NCBI GenBank assembly: GCA_903848435.1
Contig: CAINGG010000017.1
Coordinates: 1 to 10,678 of the forward strand
DNA: 10,678 bases
Reading direction: 5' to 3'
Origin: an uncultured Actinomycetes bacterium
GTDB taxonomy: Bacteria > Actinomycetota > Actinomycetes > S36-B12
The notes below the pieces were generated by a model, which was not told where the DNA came from, ran no database searches, and worked only from the letters and a program-made list of their open reading frames with translations. A program made the position numbers and the translations under genes. Below are positions 1 to 6,676 of the stretch, in pieces (position 1 is the stretch's first letter; every line of letters begins with the position of its first letter).

Positions 1-747
1 CGTCGACTGCGGCGCGTGGCCGACGAGGTCGTGTGCCTGGAGACCCCGGCCGACTTCCGGGCCGTCGGCGAGTGGTTCGCGGACTTCGCGCCGGTGCCCG
101 ATGAGGACGTGCGACGCATGCTGGCAGGTGGCCGCGGATCGCGGTCCTTCGAGGTCGAGGTACCGATCCCCTCCGTCACAGGCCCCGGGATCCGGCTCCC
201 GGGACTGCTCGATGTGCCATCGGGGGCGCACGGCCTCGTGATCTTCGCCCACGGCAGTGGCAGCAGCCGGCTCAGTCCGCGCAATCAGCGTGTCGCGCGG
301 TCCCTGGGCGCAGCGTCGCTGGCCACGCTGCTCTTCGATCTCCTCGCACGCGATGACGACGGCGACCGACGACTTGTCTTCGACATCGAGTACCTCGGGC
401 AGCGCTTGCTGCACGCCATCGACTGGGTGCGCGAACTCGATGAAGTGCGCGGGCTGCCGATCGGCCTCTTCGGTGCGAGTACCGGAGCCGCCGCCGCGCT
501 CGTGGCAGCGGCCGAATCGCCCGGCATCGTGCAGTCCGTTGTCTCTCGTGGCGGCAGGCCGGATGTGGCCGCCGGCTGGCTGCCTCGTGTCACGGCTCCG
601 ACGCTGCTCATTGTCGGCGGACGCGATATCGATGTGCTGCGACTCAACCGCTGGGCAGCGCAGCAACTCGGCGGACCGCACGAACTCGCTGTCGTGGAGC
701 ACGCCACGCACCTGTTCGAGGAGCCGGGGACTCTCGACCAGGTCTGA
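1..747 (+). CDS. Phosphoribosyltransferase / dienelactone hydrolase fusion protein, 3' part, ended early by an in-frame TGA
   Basis: The frame is open from base 1, so the gene begins outside the window; the GTG at 16 is internal. The first ~40 residues (DEVVCLETPADF, then WFADFAPVPDEDVRRML) match the C-terminal end of the phosphoribosyltransferase domain found in actinobacterial two-domain proteins. An alpha/beta-hydrolase of the dienelactone-hydrolase type follows. Counting from the GTG at 16, the oxyanion-hole stretch FAHGSGSSR is at ~77-85, the nucleophile elbow GASTG has Ser155, the acid is probably Asp204 (GGRD), and the catalytic histidine is probably His232 (HATHLF). The triad is therefore complete before the stop. 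In relatives the chain continues past HLFEEPG with a helix of pattern V-x-x-LA-x-x-WF. Here the same frame after TGA (745-747) encodes GLAKKWFTQTLL and runs to TAG at 811-813. The substrate is unknown. The family is clear; the exact physiological role is not. Confidence 0.85.
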   Translation, partial: RRLRRVADEVVCLETPADFRAVGEWFADFAPVPDEDVRRMLAGGRGSRSFEVEVPIPSVTGPGIRLPGLLDVPSGAHGLVIFAHGSGSSRLSPRNQRVARSLGAASLATLLFDLLARDDDGDRRLVFDIEYLGQRLLHAIDWVRELDEVRGLPIGLFGASTGAAAALVAAAESPGIVQSVVSRGGRPDVAAGWLPRVTAPTLLIVGGRDIDVLRLNRWAAQQLGGPHELAVVEHATHLFEEPGTLDQV

Positions 748-813
748 GGCCTGGCCAAGAAGTGGTTCACCCAGACGCTGCTGCCCGCGGCGCGAGTCGG
801 TGGCTCGCGCTAG
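748..813 (+). pseudogene. Stranded C-terminal tail of the phosphoribosyltransferase/hydrolase fusion gene, beyond the in-frame TGA
   Basis: The frame of the upstream gene continues for 21 sense codons after the TGA and ends at TAG 811-813. The encoded residues (GLAKKWFTQTLLPAARVGGSR) fit the conserved last helix of the family. This indicates a nonsense change or sequencing error rather than the natural end of the gene. The final TAG shares the palindrome CTAG (810-813) with the stop codon of the convergent argG gene. The tail could still be made if the TGA is read through, but nothing in the sequence shows this. Confidence 0.6.
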
Positions 814-2225
814 TCGGCGCCCTCGTCCAATGCCGCACGGTCCAGCGCCGGCACGTCCTGCACCGGACTGGAGGCGCGCGCGATGTCGTCGGCACCGCCG
901 GCATCCAGCCGCCCGACTAGGTCGACGTGTCCGGATCGGAGTTGGCCCTGTTGGGCGTAGAGCTCCAACTTGGCGCGCGTATCCGCGATGTCGAGATTGC
1001 GCATGGTCAGTTGGCCGATCCGGTCGACCGGACCGAAGGCCGCCTCTTCGACGCGTTCCATCGACAGCCGGTCAGGGTGATAACTGAGCGCCGGCCCGCG
1101 CGTATCGATGATCGAGTAGTCGTCGCCCCGGCGCAGGCGCAGTGTCACGTCTCCGGTGACGGCGGACGCCACCCACTTTTGCAGGGACTCACGCAGCATG
1201 AGCGACTGGGGATCGAGCCAGCGCCCCTCGTAGAGCAGGCGACCCAGGCGCCTGCCTTCCGCGTGGTAGTTGGCGATGGTGTCCTCGTTGTGGATCGCGC
1301 TCAGTAGCCGCTCGTAGGCGATGAAGAGCAGCGCCATGCCCGGTGCTTCGTAGATGCCGCGGCTCTTGGCCTCGATGATGCGGTTTTCGATCTGGTCGGC
1401 CATGCCCAGCCCGTGGCGCCCGCCAATGGCATTGGCCTCGCGAACGAGGTCGATGGCCGTGGCGAACTCGGTGCCGTTGATAGCTACCGGACGTCCCTGA
1501 CGGAAGGACACCGTGACGTCCTCGGTCTCGATCGACACCGCAGGATCCCAAAAGCGCACGCCCATGATCGGATCGACAATCTCGATGGAGACATCGAGCT
1601 GCTCGAGTTGCTTGGCCTCGTGTGTCGCTCCCCAGATGTTCGCATCGGTGGAGTACGCCTTCTCGACCGAGTCGCGGTAGGGCAGGCCATGAGCCAGGAG
1701 CCACTCCGACATCTCCTTGCGGCCGCCGAGCTCGCTCACGAAGTCGGCATCGAGCCACGGCTTGTAGACGCGAAGGCGGGGATTTGCCAGGAGCCCGTAG
1801 CGATAGAACCGCTCGATGTCGTTGCCCTTGTAGGTGGACCCGTCTCCCCAGATCGACACATCGTCGTCGAGCATCGCGCGCACGAGCAGCGTGCCGGTCA
1901 CCGCTCGACCGAGCGGCGTGGTGTTGAAGTACTGCCGGGTGCCCGAGCGGATGTGGAAGGCCCCGCAGGCGATGGCTGCCAGGCCCTCCTCGACCAGGAG
2001 TTCCTTGCAGTCCACCAGGCGCGCCAACTCGGCGCCGTACTGCACGGCCCGTCCGGGGACCGAGTCGATGTCGGGCTCGTCGTACTGGCCGAGATCCGCC
2101 GTGTAGGTGCACGGCACGGCGCCCTTGTCGCGCATCCACGCGACGGCGACCGAGGTGTCCAAGCCTCCGGAGAACGCGATGCCCACGCGCTCGCCGACAG
2201 GCAGCGACGCCATCACCTTGGACAT
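810..2225 (-). CDS. argG: Argininosuccinate synthase (long, E. coli-like type)
   Basis: This enzyme joins citrulline and aspartate using ATP to make argininosuccinate, the penultimate step of arginine synthesis, in the cytoplasm. The 471-residue product follows the E. coli enzyme nearly from end to end. The N-type ATP pyrophosphatase loop SGGLDTS is at residues 19-25, followed by YFNTTPLGRAVTGT (~99-112), IWGDGSTYKGNDIERFYRYG (~125-144), EKAYSTDANIWGATHEAK, GGRHGLGMADQIENRIIEAK and SRGIYEAPGMALL. It ends in a tail about 25 residues longer than that of E. coli (447 residues). The ATG at 2225 gives an N-terminus the same length as in E. coli (LPVG begins at residue 8 in both). No Shine-Dalgarno sequence is visible, but TAGGCT lies exactly six bases before the ATG, suggesting a leaderless message. 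The gene is 34 bases downstream of the UPF0182 gene on the same strand, and no other arginine genes are present. The stop overlaps the plus-strand TAG at 811-813. Confidence 0.96.
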   Translation of the reverse strand: MSKVMASLPVGERVGIAFSGGLDTSVAVAWMRDKGAVPCTYTADLGQYDEPDIDSVPGRAVQYGAELARLVDCKELLVEEGLAAIACGAFHIRSGTRQYFNTTPLGRAVTGTLLVRAMLDDDVSIWGDGSTYKGNDIERFYRYGLLANPRLRVYKPWLDADFVSELGGRKEMSEWLLAHGLPYRDSVEKAYSTDANIWGATHEAKQLEQLDVSIEIVDPIMGVRFWDPAVSIETEDVTVSFRQGRPVAINGTEFATAIDLVREANAIGGRHGLGMADQIENRIIEAKSRGIYEAPGMALLFIAYERLLSAIHNEDTIANYHAEGRRLGRLLYEGRWLDPQSLMLRESLQKWVASAVTGDVTLRLRRGDDYSIIDTRGPALSYHPDRLSMERVEEAAFGPVDRIGQLTMRNLDIADTRAKLELYAQQGQLRSGHVDLVGRLDAGGADDIARASSPVQDVPALDRAALDEGAD

Positions 2226-2237
2226 GCGGCGAGCCTA
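2226..2237 (-). promoter_or_regulatory. Candidate leaderless promoter -10 element of argG
   Basis: On the minus strand TAGGCT (2237-2232) matches the actinobacterial -10 pattern TANNNT and is separated from the ATG by exactly six bases, so transcription would begin at the A of the start codon. No purine-rich ribosome site lies before the ATG. No convincing -35 hexamer is visible, so the element is weak on its own. It gains support from the same arrangement at two other genes in this window. Confidence 0.45.
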
Positions 2238-2251
2238 GCGGCGCACGCCGC
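2238..2251. other. GC-only inverted repeat between the UPF0182 gene and argG
   Basis: GCGGCG and CGCCGC flank a two-base centre; as RNA this would be five pairs with a four-base loop. It fills most of the gap between the UPF0182 stop (2260) and the argG -10 element. No T-run follows on the minus strand, so it is not a classical intrinsic terminator. It might slow read-through or be coincidental in such GC-rich DNA. Confidence 0.25.
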
Positions 2252-2259
2252 GCCCCTCG

Positions 2260-5178
2260 CTACGCGGGCTGGGCGTCCCCGCCGATGAGCCGCGCCTCGG
2301 CTTCGGCCGCACGGCGCAGTGCATCCTCGAGCGCAGCCTGCGCCTCGCCATAGGCGGCGAAGTCGCCACGGGCCAGCGCTTCGCGGCCACTGTCGTAGGC
2401 GGCTTGCGCGTCGGCCAGCGCCGCCTGCAGATCGGTGAGCGGATCGCCGGTCGGCTCCGGCCCGGGGGTCGGTCCCGGAGTGGGCGTGGGCTGCGGATCG
2501 GGGTCCGGACCGGGCGTCGGCTCCGGCGTGGGATTGGGATCCGCGGAGAGCACCTTGGCGAGCGCCGCATCGAGGGTGTCCTCCAGTGCGACGTTGCCGC
2601 CGTAGGCCGCGAGCACCTTGCGGAAGAGCGGGTAACCGTCCTGGGTCGCCCGCAGGTAGACCGGCTCGACGTAGAGCAGGCCACCGTTGAACGGCAGCGA
2701 GAGCAGATTGCCCAGGTCCACTTCTGAGCCGCCCCGGCGGAGCAGTGAGAGTTGCGAACTGATCTCCGGATCGGACTCGAAGTTGTTCTGCACCTGCGTG
2801 GGGCCCGGGATCGTCGTGTTGCTGGGCAGCTGAAGAACGCGAATGGTGCCGTAGCCATCGCCCGGAGCCGAGTCGACGGCCATGAAGGCCGCCAGCGTGG
2901 GCCGACGCTGCGGTGCGAAGGTGGTGGTCAACGAGAACGTCGGCTGCTCCTGGCCCGGCATCTGCAGCGTCAGGTAGTACGGCGGCTGGAACTGCTGGAT
3001 CGTCTGGGTCGGGTCGAAGGGCACGATCCAGAAGTCGGTGCCGTTGTAGAAGGTCGCCGGGTCGGTCACGTGGTAGCGCGACATGACAACCCGCTGGACC
3101 TTGAACAGGTCCTGCGGATAGCGCACGTGCGCCTCCATCTCGGCCGGCATGTCGGCGCGGGGCTGGATGACACCGGGGAAGGCTTTCATCCATGTCTGCA
3201 GGATGGGGTCGGACTCGTCCCACGCGTAGAGCGTCACCGTGCCCTCGTAGGCATCGACGATGGCCTTGACGGAGTTGCGAGCGTAGTTGAGCTGGTCGAT
3301 CGGGGCGATCGCCGAAGACCCGGAGCGCACCGTGATCGAATCGCTCGTCGCCTCACCCAGCGAGATGCGCGAGGCATAGGGATAGGCGTTGGTGGTGGTG
3401 TAGCCGTCGACGAACCACACGATGCGTCCGTTGACCACGGCCGGGTAGGGGTCCTGATCGAGAGTCAGCCAGGGGGCGATCTTCTCTACGCGCGTGAGCG
3501 GGGTGCGGTCCCACAGGATTCGCGACTCTTCATTGATGAGGTCAGTCAGGAGGATGTTGCTGTCCTGGAACTTCGTCGCGAAGAGCAGTCGGTTGACGAA
3601 CGACCCCACCGGGACGCCGCCGGACCCCGAGTAGGTGTTGTTGACCTGGCCGGTGGCGCTCGCGTCGTCGGGATAATCGAGTTCGATCGGCGCGGTGCCC
3701 TCGGGGGCTCCCACGATCGAGAACGCCGGCGAGAGCTCACCGAAGTAGATGCGCGGCTGCTCGATGTTGAGCAGCCCCTCCGGGGGTATGTCGCTCTCGA
3801 AGAAGTCGGGCTGCCCGTTGGTAAGCGCAGTGTTGTCATACGCCGACACGAAGCCATAGCCATGCGTGTAGACGGCGTGGTCATTGGCCCAGTTGCGCTG
3901 GTTTTCGGGAATGCCCGCGATGTTGATCTCGCGCGCCGCCACGACAGCGCCACGCTGGCCGCCGTCCATCATGTAGCGGTCGACGTCGAGGGTGTCGTTG
4001 AATGAGTAGTAGGCGCGGATCTGCTGCAGCTGGTTGTAGGTGGGCGAAGCCAGCGCAGGGTCCAGGAGCCGGATGTTGTCGAGCGTGCCGGAGTTGGCTT
4101 CGATGACCTCGACGCTCGGCGGATCGACCGTGCCGGCGTAGTCCTGCACGTCGGCATTGGCGATGCCGTAGGCGGAGCGGGTCGCGGTGATATTGCGCTC
4201 GATGAAGGGCTGCTCGCGTACGAGTTCGCTGGGACGCACCTGGAACTGCTGCACGATGGCCGGGTAGACGCCGCCGATGAGGATGGAGGATCCGATCAGC
4301 AGGCCGAGGCCGATCGTCGGAATGACCCAGTTGCGCACGAGGATGTTGACCACGAAGAGACCCGCGACAAGCAGGGCCACGAAGGTCAGGGTGGTCAGGG
4401 CCGGCAGCACTGCGTTGGCATCGGTGTACTTCATGCCCGTGAAGCCCTGCACCAAAGATTCGCTCTTGATCATCAGGCCGTAGCGATCAAGCCAATAGGC
4501 GGCCGCCTTGAGCAGCAGGAAGATCGCGATCAGCGCTGACAGGTGCACCTGCGCGCCGACGCTGGCACGGTCGCCCTTGGGCTGAAGGCGAATTCCTCCG
4601 TAGAGGTAGTGGACGGCCACCGCCAGCAGGAGGGCGAGAATCACCGCCGTGAATGCGAAGCCCAGGACGAAGCGGAGGAAGGGATAGGTGAAGACGTAGA
4701 AGCCGAGGTCGAGACCGAACTGCGGATCGGTGATCCCGAAGTCGGTGGCGTAGCGCCACTGCAGGAATGTCGACCACTCCGAGGAGGCCGAGACGCCAGC
4801 AAGAAGCGCGATCAGAACCGTGAGCACCAGCGTGATGAGCACCCGGAAGGGCGCCAGGCTGGCTCGGTAGCGCTCGAGGCCCGCCTGCTCCTGGGTCAGC
4901 GGGGTCACGACGGGCCGCAGCCGGTAGGCCAGCCACAGGGTCCCCCCGATGACCACCGCCATCGTCAGGCCGAAGCTGCCGAACATGATGGCCCGGGTGA
5001 TCAGCTGGGTGGTGTAGACGCTGGTCTTGTCGACGGAGTCGAACCACAGCCAGTCGGTGTAGAAGCCGGTGAAGAGGACGAAGCCGATGACGATGGCGCC
5101 CAGGATGATGATGGTCGGCAGGAGGACCCGCCCGCGGCGGGGGGCCTGGCCGGTCGCCGTAGGCGCTGCAGCGGTCAC
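2260..5178 (-). CDS. UPF0182 family integral membrane protein
   Basis: The 972-residue product matches the UPF0182/COG1615 family (Rv3193c and Rv0064 in M. tuberculosis), whose function is unknown. About seven hydrophobic membrane segments lie at residues ~18-42, 62-86, 111-131, 160-190, 208-230, 257-283 and 285-310. A large, probably extracytoplasmic region follows. Recognisable family stretches are FYTDWLWF, PQFGLDLGFYVFTYPF, QVRPSELVREQPFIERNI, ESRILWDRTPLTRVEKIAPW and AYEGTVTLYAWDESDP. The end consists of a proline-rich linker (~870-905, many P-T-P and P-D-P units) and an alanine/glutamate-rich helix. The start is GTG at 5178, which has no Shine-Dalgarno sequence but has TAAGTT six bases upstream. 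It lies 29 bases after the PDZ-Lon gene and 34 before argG, so it is probably part of the same minus-strand run. The family call is firm; no activity can be assigned. Confidence 0.95.
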   Translation of the reverse strand: MTAAAPTATGQAPRRGRVLLPTIIILGAIVIGFVLFTGFYTDWLWFDSVDKTSVYTTQLITRAIMFGSFGLTMAVVIGGTLWLAYRLRPVVTPLTQEQAGLERYRASLAPFRVLITLVLTVLIALLAGVSASSEWSTFLQWRYATDFGITDPQFGLDLGFYVFTYPFLRFVLGFAFTAVILALLLAVAVHYLYGGIRLQPKGDRASVGAQVHLSALIAIFLLLKAAAYWLDRYGLMIKSESLVQGFTGMKYTDANAVLPALTTLTFVALLVAGLFVVNILVRNWVIPTIGLGLLIGSSILIGGVYPAIVQQFQVRPSELVREQPFIERNITATRSAYGIANADVQDYAGTVDPPSVEVIEANSGTLDNIRLLDPALASPTYNQLQQIRAYYSFNDTLDVDRYMMDGGQRGAVVAAREINIAGIPENQRNWANDHAVYTHGYGFVSAYDNTALTNGQPDFFESDIPPEGLLNIEQPRIYFGELSPAFSIVGAPEGTAPIELDYPDDASATGQVNNTYSGSGGVPVGSFVNRLLFATKFQDSNILLTDLINEESRILWDRTPLTRVEKIAPWLTLDQDPYPAVVNGRIVWFVDGYTTTNAYPYASRISLGEATSDSITVRSGSSAIAPIDQLNYARNSVKAIVDAYEGTVTLYAWDESDPILQTWMKAFPGVIQPRADMPAEMEAHVRYPQDLFKVQRVVMSRYHVTDPATFYNGTDFWIVPFDPTQTIQQFQPPYYLTLQMPGQEQPTFSLTTTFAPQRRPTLAAFMAVDSAPGDGYGTIRVLQLPSNTTIPGPTQVQNNFESDPEISSQLSLLRRGGSEVDLGNLLSLPFNGGLLYVEPVYLRATQDGYPLFRKVLAAYGGNVALEDTLDAALAKVLSADPNPTPEPTPGPDPDPQPTPTPGPTPGPEPTGDPLTDLQAALADAQAAYDSGREALARGDFAAYGEAQAALEDALRRAAEAEARLIGGDAQPA
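2447..2541 (-). repeat. Proline-rich, degenerate repeat-coding tract inside the UPF0182 gene
   Basis: This stretch encodes alternating P-x-P units such as PTPEPTPGPDPDPQPTP and PTPGPTPGPEPT. At DNA level it is a degenerate GC-rich repeat of CCG/CCC-type codons. It separates the folded extracytoplasmic part from a C-terminal helix. Such linkers often vary in length between strains. No frame disruption is seen. Confidence 0.7.
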
Positions 5179-5190
5179 CCGACCAACTTA
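5179..5190 (-). promoter_or_regulatory. Candidate leaderless promoter -10 element of the UPF0182 gene
   Basis: On the minus strand TAAGTT (5190-5185) fits TANNNT and is followed by exactly six bases before the GTG start at 5178. A poor -35 candidate, TCGTGA, lies 17 bases further upstream, inside the end of the PDZ-Lon gene. The 29-base gap has no ribosome-binding site. The gene may therefore be read both from the upstream operon promoter and from this internal start. Confidence 0.4.
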
Positions 5191-5207
5191 CGTCAGTCGG
5201 GCGAGTA

Positions 5208-6320
5208 TCACGAGGCGGGGCACGTGGGCAGGGTTCCGCCGGTCCGCCACGTCGCCAGGGCATCGAGGGCGTCCTGCAAGGTCGACACGGGAACCACGGC
5301 TAAGCCGTCGGGGATGTGTCCCTGTGCTTCCTCGCAGTGCACATCGGGCATCAGGAAGAGGGTTGCCCCCGCGCCGCGCGCTCCGGCGAGCTTTTGGCGA
5401 ATTCCCCCGATCGCGCCCACCTGGCCCGCAGGATCGATGGTGCCGGTGCCGGCCACGTGACCGCCCGCCGCAAGGTCGTCAGGCGTGAGCTTGTCGACGA
5501 TGGCCAAGGCGAACATCATCCCCGCGCTCGGTCCGCCGATGTCCTCGAGCGTGAAGCGGATCGGGAACTCCGCTCGGTAATTGACGCCCACGGTGATGCC
5601 GACGTAAGGCACCTCGGGGTCATCGGGCTTTGGCGCCGAGACGACCTCGACGTCGACGGCCTCACCGCCGCGTTCGACGGTGAAGACGAGGGTGGACCCG
5701 ACGGGCTTGGCACGCACCGCATCGACGACGTCGTCCGGGCGGGTGATTGTGTCGCCGTCGATGCGTCGAATGAGCTCGCCGGCGTCGAGGCTCCCGAAGG
5801 CCGGCGTGCCTTCGACCACGGCCGTCACGACAACGTCCTCGATCACCGGCTTGCCGAGAGCACCCATCGCAGCGGCGATGGCATTGGACTGCGACGTCGA
5901 GAACATCCTCGCATTGCGCTGCTCGACCTCCTCGCCGGTTTCTTCATCCCCGTAGAGGAGCTCACGCGGCAGCACGGCCCGATTGGGATCGATCCACGCC
6001 ACCAGGGCGCCGTAAACGGTAAGCGGACTTCGCGGCTCGCCCTCCTCGCGGATGGTCGTCATGTCGAGATTGCCGGTCACTGGATACGTCGTCGTATCGC
6101 TGATCTCCACGAGGGGCACGCCGTTGACGTCTCCGATGGTGTTGAACGTCGGACCCGGGGACAAGATGACGAAGGGCACGGGCAGCAGGCCCGCGACCAC
6201 GAGCAGGGCGAGGAGCACGCCCCCGCTGATGAGGGAGGTGACGGCGCGAGAACCCGGCCGGCGGCGACGAGGCGCGGCTCCCGCCGGGTCAGGAGCGGAA
6301 GCGACGTCGGGCGCGGTCAC
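5208..6320 (-). CDS. Membrane-anchored PDZ domain / Lon-type (S16) serine protease
   Basis: The 370-residue product resembles the actinobacterial PDZ-Lon family (Rv3194c in M. tuberculosis; YlbL-like in Firmicutes). A basic stretch RRRRPGSR (18-25) precedes one membrane segment (~28-54), which implies the cytoplasm inside and the enzyme outside. After a ~100-residue region comes a PDZ domain (~160-230, with GTPAFGSLDAGELIRRIDG). The Lon proteolytic domain (~250-355) has the catalytic pair Ser265 in GGPSAGMMFALA and Lys310 in GIRQKLAGA. GTG at 6320 was chosen because it gives a short, basic N-terminus before the membrane segment. It also overlaps the stop of the upstream small gene as GTGA, a typical translational-coupling junction. 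The same frame stays open further upstream, but that part is arginine/proline-rich and overlaps the small gene. The substrate is unknown; it probably cleaves or senses exported proteins. Confidence 0.93.
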   Translation of the reverse strand: MTAPDVASAPDPAGAAPRRRRPGSRAVTSLISGGVLLALLVVAGLLPVPFVILSPGPTFNTIGDVNGVPLVEISDTTTYPVTGNLDMTTIREEGEPRSPLTVYGALVAWIDPNRAVLPRELLYGDEETGEEVEQRNARMFSTSQSNAIAAAMGALGKPVIEDVVVTAVVEGTPAFGSLDAGELIRRIDGDTITRPDDVVDAVRAKPVGSTLVFTVERGGEAVDVEVVSAPKPDDPEVPYVGITVGVNYRAEFPIRFTLEDIGGPSAGMMFALAIVDKLTPDDLAAGGHVAGTGTIDPAGQVGAIGGIRQKLAGARGAGATLFLMPDVHCEEAQGHIPDGLAVVPVSTLQDALDALATWRTGGTLPTCPAS

Positions 6321-6592
6321 CCGGGTCGGCCGTCGGGACCGTGATCGCGGCGCGCGCGCACGGCACTCGCCGACGGGCGGGACGCACGAGGTGCGCGACG
6401 GGGAGCAGGACGCGGGGGCCGCGGGGAATGGCCATCGGGCATCGGGCGACGCATCGCCGCGCGGAAGCGGGCCATGTCGCCGAGTGAGGAGTGGGTGTCG
6501 AGCGGTCGACGCGGGCGACTGCGCAGCGCTGCCCAGGCCAGGGCGAGCAAGGTGGCACCCACGGGGATGAGCCACCACAGCAGGGCAGACAC
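6317..6592 (-). CDS. Small single-pass membrane protein coupled to the PDZ-Lon protease gene
   Basis: The product is 91 residues long. It begins with a hydrophobic segment (~2-23, SALLWWLIPVGATLLALAW), continues with RSRPRRPLDTHSSLGDMARFRAAM, and ends in a disordered arginine/proline-rich tail. GTG at 6592 is preferred over GTG at 6598 because GAGGAG (6603-6598) then sits five bases upstream. The gene ends in TGA within the GTGA that starts the PDZ-Lon gene, so the two are probably translated as a pair. The positive charge after the membrane segment suggests the tail stays in the cytoplasm. I recall similar short proteins beside this protease in other actinobacteria, but I recognise no named family. 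It is the first gene of the minus-strand run, starting 84 bases from the divergent Zincin_2 gene. Confidence 0.75.
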   Translation of the reverse strand: MSALLWWLIPVGATLLALAWAALRSRPRRPLDTHSSLGDMARFRAAMRRPMPDGHSPRPPRPAPRRAPRASRPSASAVRARRDHGPDGRPG

Positions 6593-6597
6593 GCGCA

Positions 6598-6635
6598 CTC
6601 CTCAGATCGGGGCCCTCGGGCCGCATCCCAGGGTA
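6598..6635 (-). promoter_or_regulatory. Candidate promoter -10 and ribosome-binding site for the minus-strand run
   Basis: On the minus strand TACCCT (6635-6630) fits TANNNT and would start transcription near 6623, leaving a leader of about 31 bases. This leader contains the strong ribosome site GAGGAG (6603-6598), five bases before the GTG at 6592. No good -35 hexamer is visible. A small GGCCC/GGGCC inverted repeat lies in the leader. Confidence 0.35.
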
Positions 6636-6641
6636 CGCCCC

Positions 6642-6676
6642 CTGCCGGAACCCGCCCCTTCCCTTACCGTTGACGC
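6642..6676 (+). promoter_or_regulatory. Candidate leaderless promoter of the Zincin_2 gene
   Basis: TACCGT (6665-6670) fits the -10 pattern TANNNT, with exactly six bases between it and the ATG at 6677. A moderate -35 candidate CTGCCG (6642-6647) is 17 bases upstream. The stretch before the ATG is pyrimidine-rich with no Shine-Dalgarno sequence. A leaderless message starting at the A of the ATG explains this best. It is back to back with the promoter of the minus-strand run. Confidence 0.55.

Noticed and set aside
2238..2251. Intrinsic terminator between the UPF0182 gene and argG
   Set aside because: The inverted repeat is short and has no T-run on the minus strand, so it is listed only as an inverted repeat.
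2752..4005. Long plus-strand open frame opposite the UPF0182 gene
   Set aside because: It is antisense to a well-conserved protein, with the arginine/valine/histidine-rich composition of mirror frames in GC-rich DNA and no ribosome site or recognisable domain.
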